Assembly (NCBI GenBank): GCA_009885605.1
Contig: VFKK01000120.1
Coordinates: forward strand, 1 to 16,472
Direction: 5' to 3'
Source: Cyclobacteriaceae bacterium
GTDB taxonomy: Bacteria > Bacteroidota > Bacteroidia > Cytophagales > Cyclobacteriaceae
DNA: 16,472 bases
Positions within the stretch are counted from its first letter, which is position 1; each line of letters opens with the position of its first letter. Made by a program: the position numbers and the translations under genes. Positions 6,891-13,800 of this stretch are shown piece after piece. The notes below the pieces were generated by a model, which was not told where the DNA came from, made no database searches, and saw only the letters and a program-made list of their open reading frames with translations.

Positions 6891-8393
6891 ATGAAAAGTT
6901 TAAAACTAAGTATAAAAAAGTTTTCCTTGGGTCTCATGATGATTTCCATGGTTGGGTGTTCGGGTTTTTTGGATGAATCGGATCAATCTAATTTTACACT
7001 AGACAACTATTTCACCAAACCAGAGCATGCAACAAGTGTGGTAAATTCCATTTACCAAGGGTTATTACCCATGACGGAGAGTGGTTTCAACGGCGCACCG
7101 TGGATGATGGTAGAATTTGCTACAGGTCTTGCAAAAACTGAGTTGGGACAGGCTCAATTCAGTCTGTTTGTAAGAGATTTAGTGAATAACTCTGATAATG
7201 GGTATGGTCAAACTATTTGGACTAGTTATTACAGAGGGATTGCCAATGCTAACTTGGCTATTTCAAAAGTTCCTGACATTACAATGGATGAGGCTAGAAA
7301 GCAAAGATTAATAGGTGAAGCCAAATTTCTTAGAGCTTATTATTATTTCAACCTGGTGAATATTTTTGGCAATATTCCACTGATTACAGAACCAGTGGAT
7401 TTATCTTCTGAAGATCTTTATGCCTCTGCCTCCACCCCGGAAGATGTTTATAATCAGGTTGTTAAAGATTTGATGGAAGCTGAAGGGTCTGGCTTGCCAG
7501 TGATTGATGCCACAGGTCGGGTTTCCTTAGGAGCCGTCAAGTCACTTTTGTCAAGTGTTTACCTGACAATGGCTGGATATCCTTTACAAAAAGGTACGGA
7601 GTATTATAAAAAAGCCGCAGATAAATCCAAAGAAGTTATTGATTCTAAGGCGTTTTCCTTGTTTACTTCATATTATGATTTGCATAATCCAAGTAAAAAG
7701 AACCTCGGGGAAAATATCTTTATGGCTCAGTTTACTCCTTTTATTTTGCCTTCCTCGTGGCAAGTTTCAATTGTACCCTACAATAGGGGCATATCGGCCT
7801 ATAGTTCAGAAACTGGTGGAATTTTTGCACAAGAAGGTTTCATCCGTTCCCATGAACCTAATGACAAGCGTGTTCGGGAAAAAGAATTTTACTACACCAA
7901 ATACACGTTAAGATCTGATCGAACTAAAGAGCTGGCATTAGGTGATTACTACATCTTCAAACACTTTGATGAACTAGCTAACTTAACAACTACAAGTAGC
8001 GGAATGAATTGGCCAATAATTCGATATGCAGAAGTTTTATTAATTTTTGCTGAAGCATCTAACGAGGTTAGTGGACCAAATAGTCAGGCTTACGACGCTG
8101 TCAATGCAATACGAAAAAGAGCGGAATTGCCGGATCTTGCTGGATTATCTAAAATCGAATTAAGAGAAGCTGTCTGGAGGGAAAAATGGTTTGAATTATC
8201 CTTTGAGAATAAGACTTGGTTTGATATGGTAAGAATTCGGAAAGCATTCAATGTTACAACAAGAAAGTTTGACGAATTTGTAGGTCATAAGTTTGTTTAT
8301 GGACCTGTTCTTAAAGAAAGAGAACTGTTGTTCCCTATTCCGACTGCAGAGATTAGAAACAATACTAATCTTGTACAGAATCCAGGATATTGA
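6891..8393 (+). CDS. SusD/RagB family surface glycan-binding lipoprotein
   Basis: A 500-residue protein 22 bases downstream of susC, surely in the same operon. The N-terminus is a lipoprotein signal: a K-rich start, a hydrophobic core and a lipobox-like MVGC with the lipidated cysteine at C23 (SGFLDES follows). The SusD-like N-terminal helical (TPR-type) region includes AKFLRAYYYFNLVNIFGNIPL. The C-terminal RagB/SusD domain includes VNAIRKRAELPDL, REAVWREKWFELSFE and the standard tail LLFPIPTAEIRNNTNLVQNPGY, here split as LLFPIPTAEI plus NLVQNPGY. It caps the SusC barrel at the cell surface and hands over the substrate. Full family length, no damage seen. The terminator at 8439-8480 follows. 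Confidence 0.97.
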   Translation: MKSLKLSIKKFSLGLMMISMVGCSGFLDESDQSNFTLDNYFTKPEHATSVVNSIYQGLLPMTESGFNGAPWMMVEFATGLAKTELGQAQFSLFVRDLVNNSDNGYGQTIWTSYYRGIANANLAISKVPDITMDEARKQRLIGEAKFLRAYYYFNLVNIFGNIPLITEPVDLSSEDLYASASTPEDVYNQVVKDLMEAEGSGLPVIDATGRVSLGAVKSLLSSVYLTMAGYPLQKGTEYYKKAADKSKEVIDSKAFSLFTSYYDLHNPSKKNLGENIFMAQFTPFILPSSWQVSIVPYNRGISAYSSETGGIFAQEGFIRSHEPNDKRVREKEFYYTKYTLRSDRTKELALGDYYIFKHFDELANLTTTSSGMNWPIIRYAEVLLIFAEASNEVSGPNSQAYDAVNAIRKRAELPDLAGLSKIELREAVWREKWFELSFENKTWFDMVRIRKAFNVTTRKFDEFVGHKFVYGPVLKERELLFPIPTAEIRNNTNLVQNPGY

Positions 8394-8819
8394 TGAGAAA
8401 TTCTGAAAGGTAGGTTGATTTTAAAGAATGAATATAAAAGCCGCTTCTCTAATATTTTTGGAGGAGCGGCTATTTATTATTTTAATTACAAAGTCAAGAA
8501 TAAAAAATAGTATCAAAAAAATAATAAATAGAGTTTAGTCTAATTTGAATTTAGAATGGAGCGCGATACCTAGTGAGAATTTCATTCATATGTTCAGAAA
8601 AAGATTAGGGTTTATTTTGGTGATTTTATAGTTACGCGCCAAAGTATTCGACCTTTAATTAACAATTGCTCCTCTTTTAATTCTAAAATTTTAGACCTCA
8701 TTAATTTGAAGCGATTTGATGATTTTAGAATAAGGATAATGATTCGAACAAAAATAATAATATAATTTTCCTCTTATTAAAATCATTAATTATATTTAAA
8801 AGCTGTCTATATACACTCT
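8394..8819. other. AT-rich gap between susD and the ThuA-like gene
   Basis: The first part holds the susD terminator. From about 8481 to 8819 the sequence is very AT-rich. I see no convincing gene, clear promoter consensus or strong repeat. It must contain the promoter for the ThuA-like gene unless readthrough supplies its transcription. Confidence 0.5.
8439..8480 (+). terminator. Factor-independent terminator after susCD
   Basis: AGCCGCTTCTC (8439-8449) pairs with GAGGAGCGGCT (8461-8471), an 11-bp stem with one G-T wobble and an 11-base loop. A T-rich run (ATTTATTATTTT) follows. It lies 46 bases after the susD stop and should close the susCD transcript. Confidence 0.85.
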
Positions 8820-9848
8820 ATGAAAAAAACGACAAATTATTTTCTCTTCTCTTTTTTGTTGGCCTTTACTGTTTTTATTTCCGTCCAGCAGTGTATCGCC
8901 CAAGACAGGAAAACCTTTCTCCAATTTGAAGGGAAAGAAGGGCCGGGAAAGGGAAAGCATGTGGTCTTGGTGGCGGGTGATGATGAGTATCGATCTGAGG
9001 AATCCATGCCCATGCTGGCGAAATTGCTTTCTCAACGATATGGATTTACCTGTACCGTTTTATTCCCAATTGAGCCTTCCACCGGAAACATTGTCCCAAA
9101 TTATCAAAACAACATTCCGGGGTTAGAGAATCTGGAAAAAGCGGATCTGATGATCCTGCTGGTCCGCTTCCGTGAACTTCCCGATGCGCAAAGCCAATAC
9201 ATCGAAAATTATCTGAAAGCAGGAAAGCCTGTTATAGGTCTTCGAACTTCCACTCATGGGTTTGCCTACTCCAAAAACCTAAATTCACCCTATGCAAAAT
9301 GGGCTTTTAACAGTAAAATTCAAGGTTGGGAGAGAGGTTTTGGTCAGCGGATTTTCGGAGAAACCTGGGTCAATCACCATGGTATTCATGCTAAAGAAGG
9401 AACAAGAGCTTTGATGGACGGAGTAAAACAAATGAATGATCATCCCGTGCTTCGTGGGGTGAATGATATTTGGGTCCCTTCAGATGTGTATGGAATCAAA
9501 AACCTACCCAAAGAGGCTGATGTCCTGATTCATGGACAATCTACTGCCGGAATGGACGATAAAGCTCCTTTAATCTGGGAAAAATCAGTGATGCCAATCG
9601 CATGGACCAAGCCTTACCATATTGAAGGGGGAAAACCGGGAATGGCATTCGCTTCAACGATGGGATCTTCGATGGATTTTCAAAGTGAAGATTTGCGAAG
9701 ACTGGTCTTGAATGCTTCCCTTTGGCTTCTTGGAATGCCGGAGGCAATCAAACCGGATCTTTCTGTAGAGATTGTCGGAGAATACAAGCCAACGATGTTT
9801 GGGTTTGACACTTTCCGAAAGGGGATGAGGGTGGAGGATTTTAAATGA
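8820..9848 (+). CDS. Exported ThuA-like domain protein
   Basis: A 342-residue protein. A signal peptide covers 1-28 (KK start, FLFSFLLAFTVFISV core, cleavage after IAQ). The rest is one ThuA-like domain with a glutamine-amidotransferase-type fold: a first beta strand HVVLVAGDDEYRSEESMP (47-64), then LLVRFRELPDAQ (113-124), the turn GLRTSTHGF at 140-148 where class-I amidotransferases carry their nucleophile, and a late PIAWTKPY (259-266). No nucleophilic cysteine sits in that turn. ThuA was named for trehalose utilisation in rhizobia, where it is linked to 3-keto-disaccharides. It recurs with Gfo/Idh/MocA enzymes and TIM-barrel epimerases. The next gene starts 84 bases later and is probably co-transcribed. 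Family call is good; the precise reaction is unproven. Confidence 0.88.
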   Translation: MKKTTNYFLFSFLLAFTVFISVQQCIAQDRKTFLQFEGKEGPGKGKHVVLVAGDDEYRSEESMPMLAKLLSQRYGFTCTVLFPIEPSTGNIVPNYQNNIPGLENLEKADLMILLVRFRELPDAQSQYIENYLKAGKPVIGLRTSTHGFAYSKNLNSPYAKWAFNSKIQGWERGFGQRIFGETWVNHHGIHAKEGTRALMDGVKQMNDHPVLRGVNDIWVPSDVYGIKNLPKEADVLIHGQSTAGMDDKAPLIWEKSVMPIAWTKPYHIEGGKPGMAFASTMGSSMDFQSEDLRRLVLNASLWLLGMPEAIKPDLSVEIVGEYKPTMFGFDTFRKGMRVEDFK

Positions 9849-9854
9849 AATTTG

Positions 9855-9920
9855 GTCAACAGTCCACGGTCTTCAGTCCACCGATAAGGGGCTGTCGACA
9901 GTCGACTGTGGTCCGTTGAC
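9855..9920. repeat. Palindromic intergenic element between ThuA-like and epimerase genes
   Basis: GTCAAC at 9855-9860 and GTTGAC at 9915-9920 are exact complements, and the matching extends imperfectly inward (CAGTCCACGGTC against GACTGTGGTCCG). Inside are two overlapping perfect 10-bp palindromes, CTGTCGACAG (9892-9901) and CAGTCGACTG (9899-9908). The sequence is built from variants of GTCCAC/GTCGAC and fills most of the 84-base gap. It may be a mobile or dispersed intergenic repeat or a processing hairpin. No T-run follows. Confidence 0.6.
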
Positions 9921-9932
9921 ATTACTAAAACG

Positions 9933-10784
9933 ATGAACAAAATAGGATTTAACGTGCTGGCTTGGTCAGCAGAAATTTCAGAAGACCTTTTTCCTATTTT
10001 GGATCGGTTGAAAAAGATCGGTTACGACGGGGCAGAATTTTTTATCGGAGGTACGGATCAAAAAGCCTGTAAACTGGTGGGCGACCACTGCCTAAATATC
10101 GGGCTGGAAGTCACCACTGTCACCGTGATGGGAGCAGATGAAAACCCTATTTCTCCCAATCCCAAAATCCGGGAAAAGTCTAAAGAAAAGCTCAAATGGG
10201 TGCTAGATCGGGCAGCTGATCTGAATTCTCAGGTGCTTTGTGGTCCTTTCCACTCGGCTTTTGCAACTTTCGCTTCCCGGGCACCGATCGAGGACGAATA
10301 CACTTGGTCTGCCGAAGTCCTGCATGAAGTCGGAGATTATGCGAAGAAAGCCGGGGTTTTATTGACTCCTGAAGCCTTGAACCGGTTCGAGTGCTATCTC
10401 TGTAATACGATGGGGCAGCTGGATTACTTGCTTCAAAAAGTTAATCATCCAAATGTACAGGCCATGTTTGATACTCACCATGCGAATATGGAGGAGAAGA
10501 AACTCGGATCTGCCATCGAATTGATTGCCCCGCGCCTACGTCACTTTCATATATCTGAAAACGACCGTGGTACTCCCGGTTCGGGCCATGTCAACTTTGA
10601 CGAAACATTTGCTGCCTTGGCAAAAGTAAATTACAAAGGTTGGCTGACCATCGAAGGCTTCACCCGCAACGACCCGGCTTTTGCCAATGCTATCGGAGTG
10701 TGGAGGAATTTCTCCGAACCTTGGGATATGGCTGAAAACGGGTACAACTTGATTAGAGAGATGGGAGAAAAGTATGGGTTGTAA
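9933..10784 (+). CDS. Sugar epimerase/isomerase, TIM barrel, D-tagatose/D-psicose 3-epimerase-like
   Basis: A 283-residue cytoplasmic protein of the AP-endonuclease-2/sugar isomerase superfamily. Its residues line up with those I recall for Pseudomonas cichorii D-tagatose 3-epimerase at a constant offset of five: E147 (PEALNRFE), D180 and H183 (FDTHHANMEE), H206 (RHFHISEN), R212 and E241 (IEGF). These correspond to E152, D185, H188, H211, R217 and E246, that is, the divalent-metal ligands, both catalytic glutamates and substrate contacts. This supports C3 epimerisation of a free ketose or a keto-sugar derivative. Related annotated families include L-ribulose 3-epimerase and hydroxypyruvate isomerase. 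It sits 84 bases after the ThuA-like gene with the bidirectional terminator behind it, so the two likely form one transcript. Actual substrate is inferred only at class level. Confidence 0.9.
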   Translation: MNKIGFNVLAWSAEISEDLFPILDRLKKIGYDGAEFFIGGTDQKACKLVGDHCLNIGLEVTTVTVMGADENPISPNPKIREKSKEKLKWVLDRAADLNSQVLCGPFHSAFATFASRAPIEDEYTWSAEVLHEVGDYAKKAGVLLTPEALNRFECYLCNTMGQLDYLLQKVNHPNVQAMFDTHHANMEEKKLGSAIELIAPRLRHFHISENDRGTPGSGHVNFDETFAALAKVNYKGWLTIEGFTRNDPAFANAIGVWRNFSEPWDMAENGYNLIREMGEKYGL

Positions 10785-10823
10785 GAATGAAGGCAAGAAC
10801 CAAAAATCAAAACAAGACTTGAA

Positions 10824-10863
10824 AAAAAAAATCCGTGAGTTTTAGAACTCAAGGATTTTTTTT
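10824..10863. terminator. Strong bidirectional terminator between convergent genes
   Basis: The strand 10824-10841 (A-run, ATCC, G, TGAGTT) pairs with 10846-10863 (AACTCA, A, GGAT, T-run) around a TTAG tetraloop. This is an 18-bp stem with one G/A mismatch, A-tract on one side and T-tract on the other. It can therefore end transcription of the epimerase on the plus strand and of the DUF4440 gene on the minus strand. Confidence 0.88.
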
Positions 10864-10908
10864 ATCTGATCCAACTCATTACTAACTTTTCACCACTTAC
10901 AAAAGAAT

Positions 10909-11358
10909 TCATTTTACCTCCTCCTCCGGAATCGCCATGGTGTGATTAGCCAAAAGCCTGAACCTACCATCGACCAAAGCATAGGTTCTCATGAAGTGGT
11001 AAGTCACCGGGCTTGGTCCCCGATCCACCACCGTGTATCCACTCACCACTCCCGTATTTCCGAGAATAACTACCTTTTGATCCCGGGAAACTCTCCCTCT
11101 GGTGTCATCTGCCTGGCCAGCCTGAATCCGTTTTGCCCGAGAAATCGAAGCTTCTTTTCCGTCAATCTGACCGGCGTGATTGTGAACCCAAATAAAATCA
11201 TCGGCCAGGAGATCTTCCAAAAAAGGGACGTCTGATCCTAGTAAGGCTTTTTCCCATCCCATATCCATTTCCAAAAGTTTTTGTTGTTCTTCTGTTTGGG
11301 AAAAGGCAGCGGTGGTAAAAAGGAGAAAAGCGAAAAGGCAACTTGCTAAATATTTCAT
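10909..11358 (-). CDS. Small exported DUF4440/SnoaL-like (NTF2-fold) protein
   Basis: A 149-residue protein. A signal peptide covers 1-21 (MKYLASCLFAFLLFTTAAFSQ). The mature part has the DUF4440 pattern: an N-terminal helix (EMDMGWEKALLGSDVPFLEDLLADDFIWV in parts), a strand pair with HNHAGQIDGKEA, then VSGYTVVDRG, YHFMRTYALVDGRFRLLANH and a short acidic tail. NTF2-like cone folds bind small hydrophobic or sugar-like ligands or act as steroid-isomerase-type enzymes; no specific activity can be read. The frame stays open upstream to 11520, but that 54-residue extension would run into the divergent sulfatase and bury the signal peptide, so I start at the ATG at 11358-11356. It shares a 127-bp divergent promoter region with the sulfatase. 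Confidence 0.82.
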   Translation of the reverse strand: MKYLASCLFAFLLFTTAAFSQTEEQQKLLEMDMGWEKALLGSDVPFLEDLLADDFIWVHNHAGQIDGKEASISRAKRIQAGQADDTRGRVSRDQKVVILGNTGVVSGYTVVDRGPSPVTYHFMRTYALVDGRFRLLANHTMAIPEEEVK

Positions 11359-11485
11359 GGCAGTTTTAAATTGGGTTTTTCTAAAGATTAAGAAAAAGTA
11401 GGAAAATCCTTCTTTTATTGAAACAAGATTCCGACAGCACAGGATAATTGTCTGTAAGAATTTAAGGATTATTAAATAAAAACTG

Positions 11486-12877
11486 ATGATGCGAACCCTA
11501 TTCCTGATTTTCATTTGCATGCTTGGTTCGTTAAATACTTTTTCTCAAACGAAAAAGCCTAACATCATTTTCATCCTCACCGATGACCATCGCTGGGACG
11601 CGTTGGGCTTCGCTGGGAATCAGATAATTCAAACGCCAGAGATGGATAAATTGGCATCAGATGGTAATTTTTTCGAGAATGCCTTTGTCACCACGCCGAT
11701 TTGCGCAGCAAGTCGGGCCAGTATTTTGACAGGAATGTACGAGCGCACCCATGGGTACACGTTTGGGCAAGGGAATATTAAGCAGGCATACATTGATCAG
11801 TCCTACCCGATCCTACTCAAAAATTCCGGCTATTACATTGGGTTTTTCGGGAAATTTGGAGTGAATTATCCAGGCTTTGATCAACTCTTTGATGTGGGAG
11901 AAAGCTATGATCGGAACGGTGCTTTTAACGACCGAAGAGGATATTTTTTCAAAATGATTGATCAGGATACTGTACACCTGACCCGATACACAGGTCAAAA
12001 AGCGATTGATTTTATCAGGGAATCCCCAAAGGAAAAGCCGTTTATGTTATCCCTCAGTTTCAGTGCTCCGCATGCGCATGATCCTGCTGAAAAGCAATAT
12101 TTCTGGTCGCCGGAATACGACACGATGTATCAGGATTTGGTGATTCCGGAGCCTTTGATGAAGGAGGATTCCTATTTCCAGGCTCAGCCTGAGTACGTGA
12201 GAACAGGCGAAAACCGAACCCGCTGGTATTGGCGGTTCGATACTCCGGAAAAGTATCAACACAGTGTGAAAGGATACTATCGAATGATCTCAGAAGTGGA
12301 TGCGGAGATCGGGAAAATCCGAAAGGCGTTGGAGGAAAAGGGACTGGCAGAAAACACCGTGATTATCCTGATGGGTGATAATGGGTATTTTCTTGGGGAG
12401 CGACAGCTAGCCGGCAAATGGCTGATGTATGATAATTCACTTCGAGTTCCGCTGATTGTCTTTGATCCCCGGGAAAAAGGAGGAAAACGAGTGGATTCCT
12501 TTGCGCTGAATGTAGATGTGCCTTCCACGATTTCCAACCTGGCGGGGGTAAAATCCCCCAAGTCTTGGCAAGGTATTTCGCTGATTTCTCCCAAACTCTC
12601 CCAGCGCAAAGAATTCCTGACAGAGCATCTCTGGCAGACTCCAATTATTCCTCCCAGCGAAGCCATCCGCACCGAGCACTGGAAATACTTCCGCTACATC
12701 AATGATCCTAAGCACGAGGAATTATATGACTTAAGTGTAGATCCTTTGGAAATGAACAATCTGGCTGAGAACCCCGCCTATCAAGCCGTTCTGAAGGACC
12801 TTCGGCAGCGGATGGAGAAAAAAATTGAAGACTATCTGGAAGATAAGATTGACTTCGATAAGGCTGATCAAAGCTAA
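11486..12877 (+). CDS. Exported formylglycine-dependent sulfatase (S1 family)
   Basis: A 463-residue protein. A signal peptide covers about 1-21 (LFLIFICMLGSLNTFSQ). Metal-binding D33/D34 lie in IIFILTDDHRW. The formylglycine motif C73-A-A-S-R77 (ICAASRASILTG) fits C-x-A-x-R, an accepted variant of C-x-P-x-R. Further active-site residues are K123 (FFGKFG), H196 and H198 (SAPHAH), the second metal pair D298/N299 (GDNG) and K311 (AGKW). The usual C-terminal segment is present (WKYFRYINDP, EELYDLSVDP, NNLAENP). It should hydrolyse a sulfate ester, probably on a carbohydrate, in the periplasm or at the surface, after C73 is converted to formylglycine by a maturase encoded elsewhere. Two ATG codons open the frame (11486 and 11489). 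Full length; substrate subfamily not determined. Confidence 0.95.
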   Translation: MMRTLFLIFICMLGSLNTFSQTKKPNIIFILTDDHRWDALGFAGNQIIQTPEMDKLASDGNFFENAFVTTPICAASRASILTGMYERTHGYTFGQGNIKQAYIDQSYPILLKNSGYYIGFFGKFGVNYPGFDQLFDVGESYDRNGAFNDRRGYFFKMIDQDTVHLTRYTGQKAIDFIRESPKEKPFMLSLSFSAPHAHDPAEKQYFWSPEYDTMYQDLVIPEPLMKEDSYFQAQPEYVRTGENRTRWYWRFDTPEKYQHSVKGYYRMISEVDAEIGKIRKALEEKGLAENTVIILMGDNGYFLGERQLAGKWLMYDNSLRVPLIVFDPREKGGKRVDSFALNVDVPSTISNLAGVKSPKSWQGISLISPKLSQRKEFLTEHLWQTPIIPPSEAIRTEHWKYFRYINDPKHEELYDLSVDPLEMNNLAENPAYQAVLKDLRQRMEKKIEDYLEDKIDFDKADQS

Positions 12878-12949
12878 AGCCCAGAGTGGCCAGGAATAGA
12901 AATCGCTCAGGTTTTAGCCATCGTTGGATAAAATTACAAATCTGACTGC

Positions 12950-13795
12950 TCAGGGATTGCAGCGGTCGCAATACATTGGGTCTTCTGTGCTTTTGTCGTG
13001 AGGGTGAAGAATCCGTTCGGTAAAGGAACAATGGGAGCAGGTTTTTTCGTATGCGAGTGGCGATCGGGTAAGGGTGCCGCACCATTCGCATGGCAAGCCC
13101 GCCACCATGGCAGTTACTGCAAAACCGGGTGAGGAGCAGGAAGGGCAGCAGCATTGTATTTTTTCCAATAATTTGGCTGCGGTCTCTGCAATTACCTTCA
13201 TCCGAGTGGGATTCAGAAATGCCCGCATGTCTGTCTCAACGTAGCCTTTCCCGTATTTTTTCAGTAAAAAAGCTGCGCATTCCTCCAGAGATTTCTGGTC
13301 AGTGATTCCCTTGACCAACTCATCTATCCGCTCCGCTCCGGGGCGTAAAATCAAGCCGTGGCTTGGGAAAAGCACTTTTTGAGAAAACGCTGTCAGTTCT
13401 TCCAAACTTTGAAATTCCATTCCTCCAAAATTAGTCTCCATGCTCAAGTGGCGGGCATAGATTTCCAATCCTTTTTTGTGATCCAGGAATACGAGCCATT
13501 CTTCATTCGCAGGCAAGAAAAACGCCTCAGGATGTGAACCAAAAGAACCTTCACTAGCTATGGCAAGATCACAACCTGTCATCTCCATGGCCAACTCACA
13601 CTTCTTTCGAGCTGTGCTCAGGGGATCCTCTTTTCTTTGGACTTCTCCTGAGAAAGTTCCCAACAGGTCTGTGTCCAGATTTTCAGGAACAAAAACTTTC
13701 ACCTTCAATCCCTCTTCTAACAGTGGACGAAGCACTTGCTCTTTTTGGTGCTTGGTAGCAATGACCAGCCTTCTGCCTTCAAATATGCCCTTCAT
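12950..13795 (-). CDS. DUF6671 family protein with C-terminal CxxC zinc-ribbon-like region
   Basis: A 281-residue protein, cytoplasmic by appearance. The N-terminal part matches the DUF6671 pattern: RLVIATKHQKEQVLRPLLEE, VFVPENLDTDLLGTFSGEV, RKEDPLSTARKKCELAMEMT and CDLAIASEGSFGSHPEAFFL. The last 70 residues carry four CxxC pairs (C217/C220, C236/C239, C253/C256, C276/C279) plus C215 and C216, so it probably binds zinc or another metal. No activity is established for the family as far as I know. It starts 5 bases after the dihydroorotase stop and is almost certainly co-transcribed with it. A TTG at 13804 overlapping that stop would add three residues; I prefer the ATG at 13795-13793. The gene is convergent with the sulfatase, 72 bases away. 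Confidence 0.85.
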   Translation of the reverse strand: MKGIFEGRRLVIATKHQKEQVLRPLLEEGLKVKVFVPENLDTDLLGTFSGEVQRKEDPLSTARKKCELAMEMTGCDLAIASEGSFGSHPEAFFLPANEEWLVFLDHKKGLEIYARHLSMETNFGGMEFQSLEELTAFSQKVLFPSHGLILRPGAERIDELVKGITDQKSLEECAAFLLKKYGKGYVETDMRAFLNPTRMKVIAETAAKLLEKIQCCCPSCSSPGFAVTAMVAGLPCEWCGTLTRSPLAYEKTCSHCSFTERILHPHDKSTEDPMYCDRCNP

Positions 13796-13800
13796 TTCGC

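Noticed and set aside
11405..11470. 7-bp inverted repeat AATCCTT/AAGGATT in the DUF4440-sulfatase divergent region
   Set aside because: Short arms more than 50 bases apart in AT-rich DNA; easily due to chance.
11359..11520. 54-residue upstream extension of the DUF4440 protein
   Set aside because: It would bury a clean signal peptide and overlap the sulfatase start codon region.
11701..11720. Sulfatase motif CAASR looked like a damaged CxPxR
   Set aside because: C-x-A-x-R is an accepted substrate of formylglycine-generating enzymes and the other catalytic residues are present, so the enzyme is not judged inactive.
12277..13154. Several minus-strand open frames of about 90-150 codons across the sulfatase 3' end and the DUF6671 gene
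   Set aside because: They are antisense or out-of-frame to two well-supported genes and have no family patterns.
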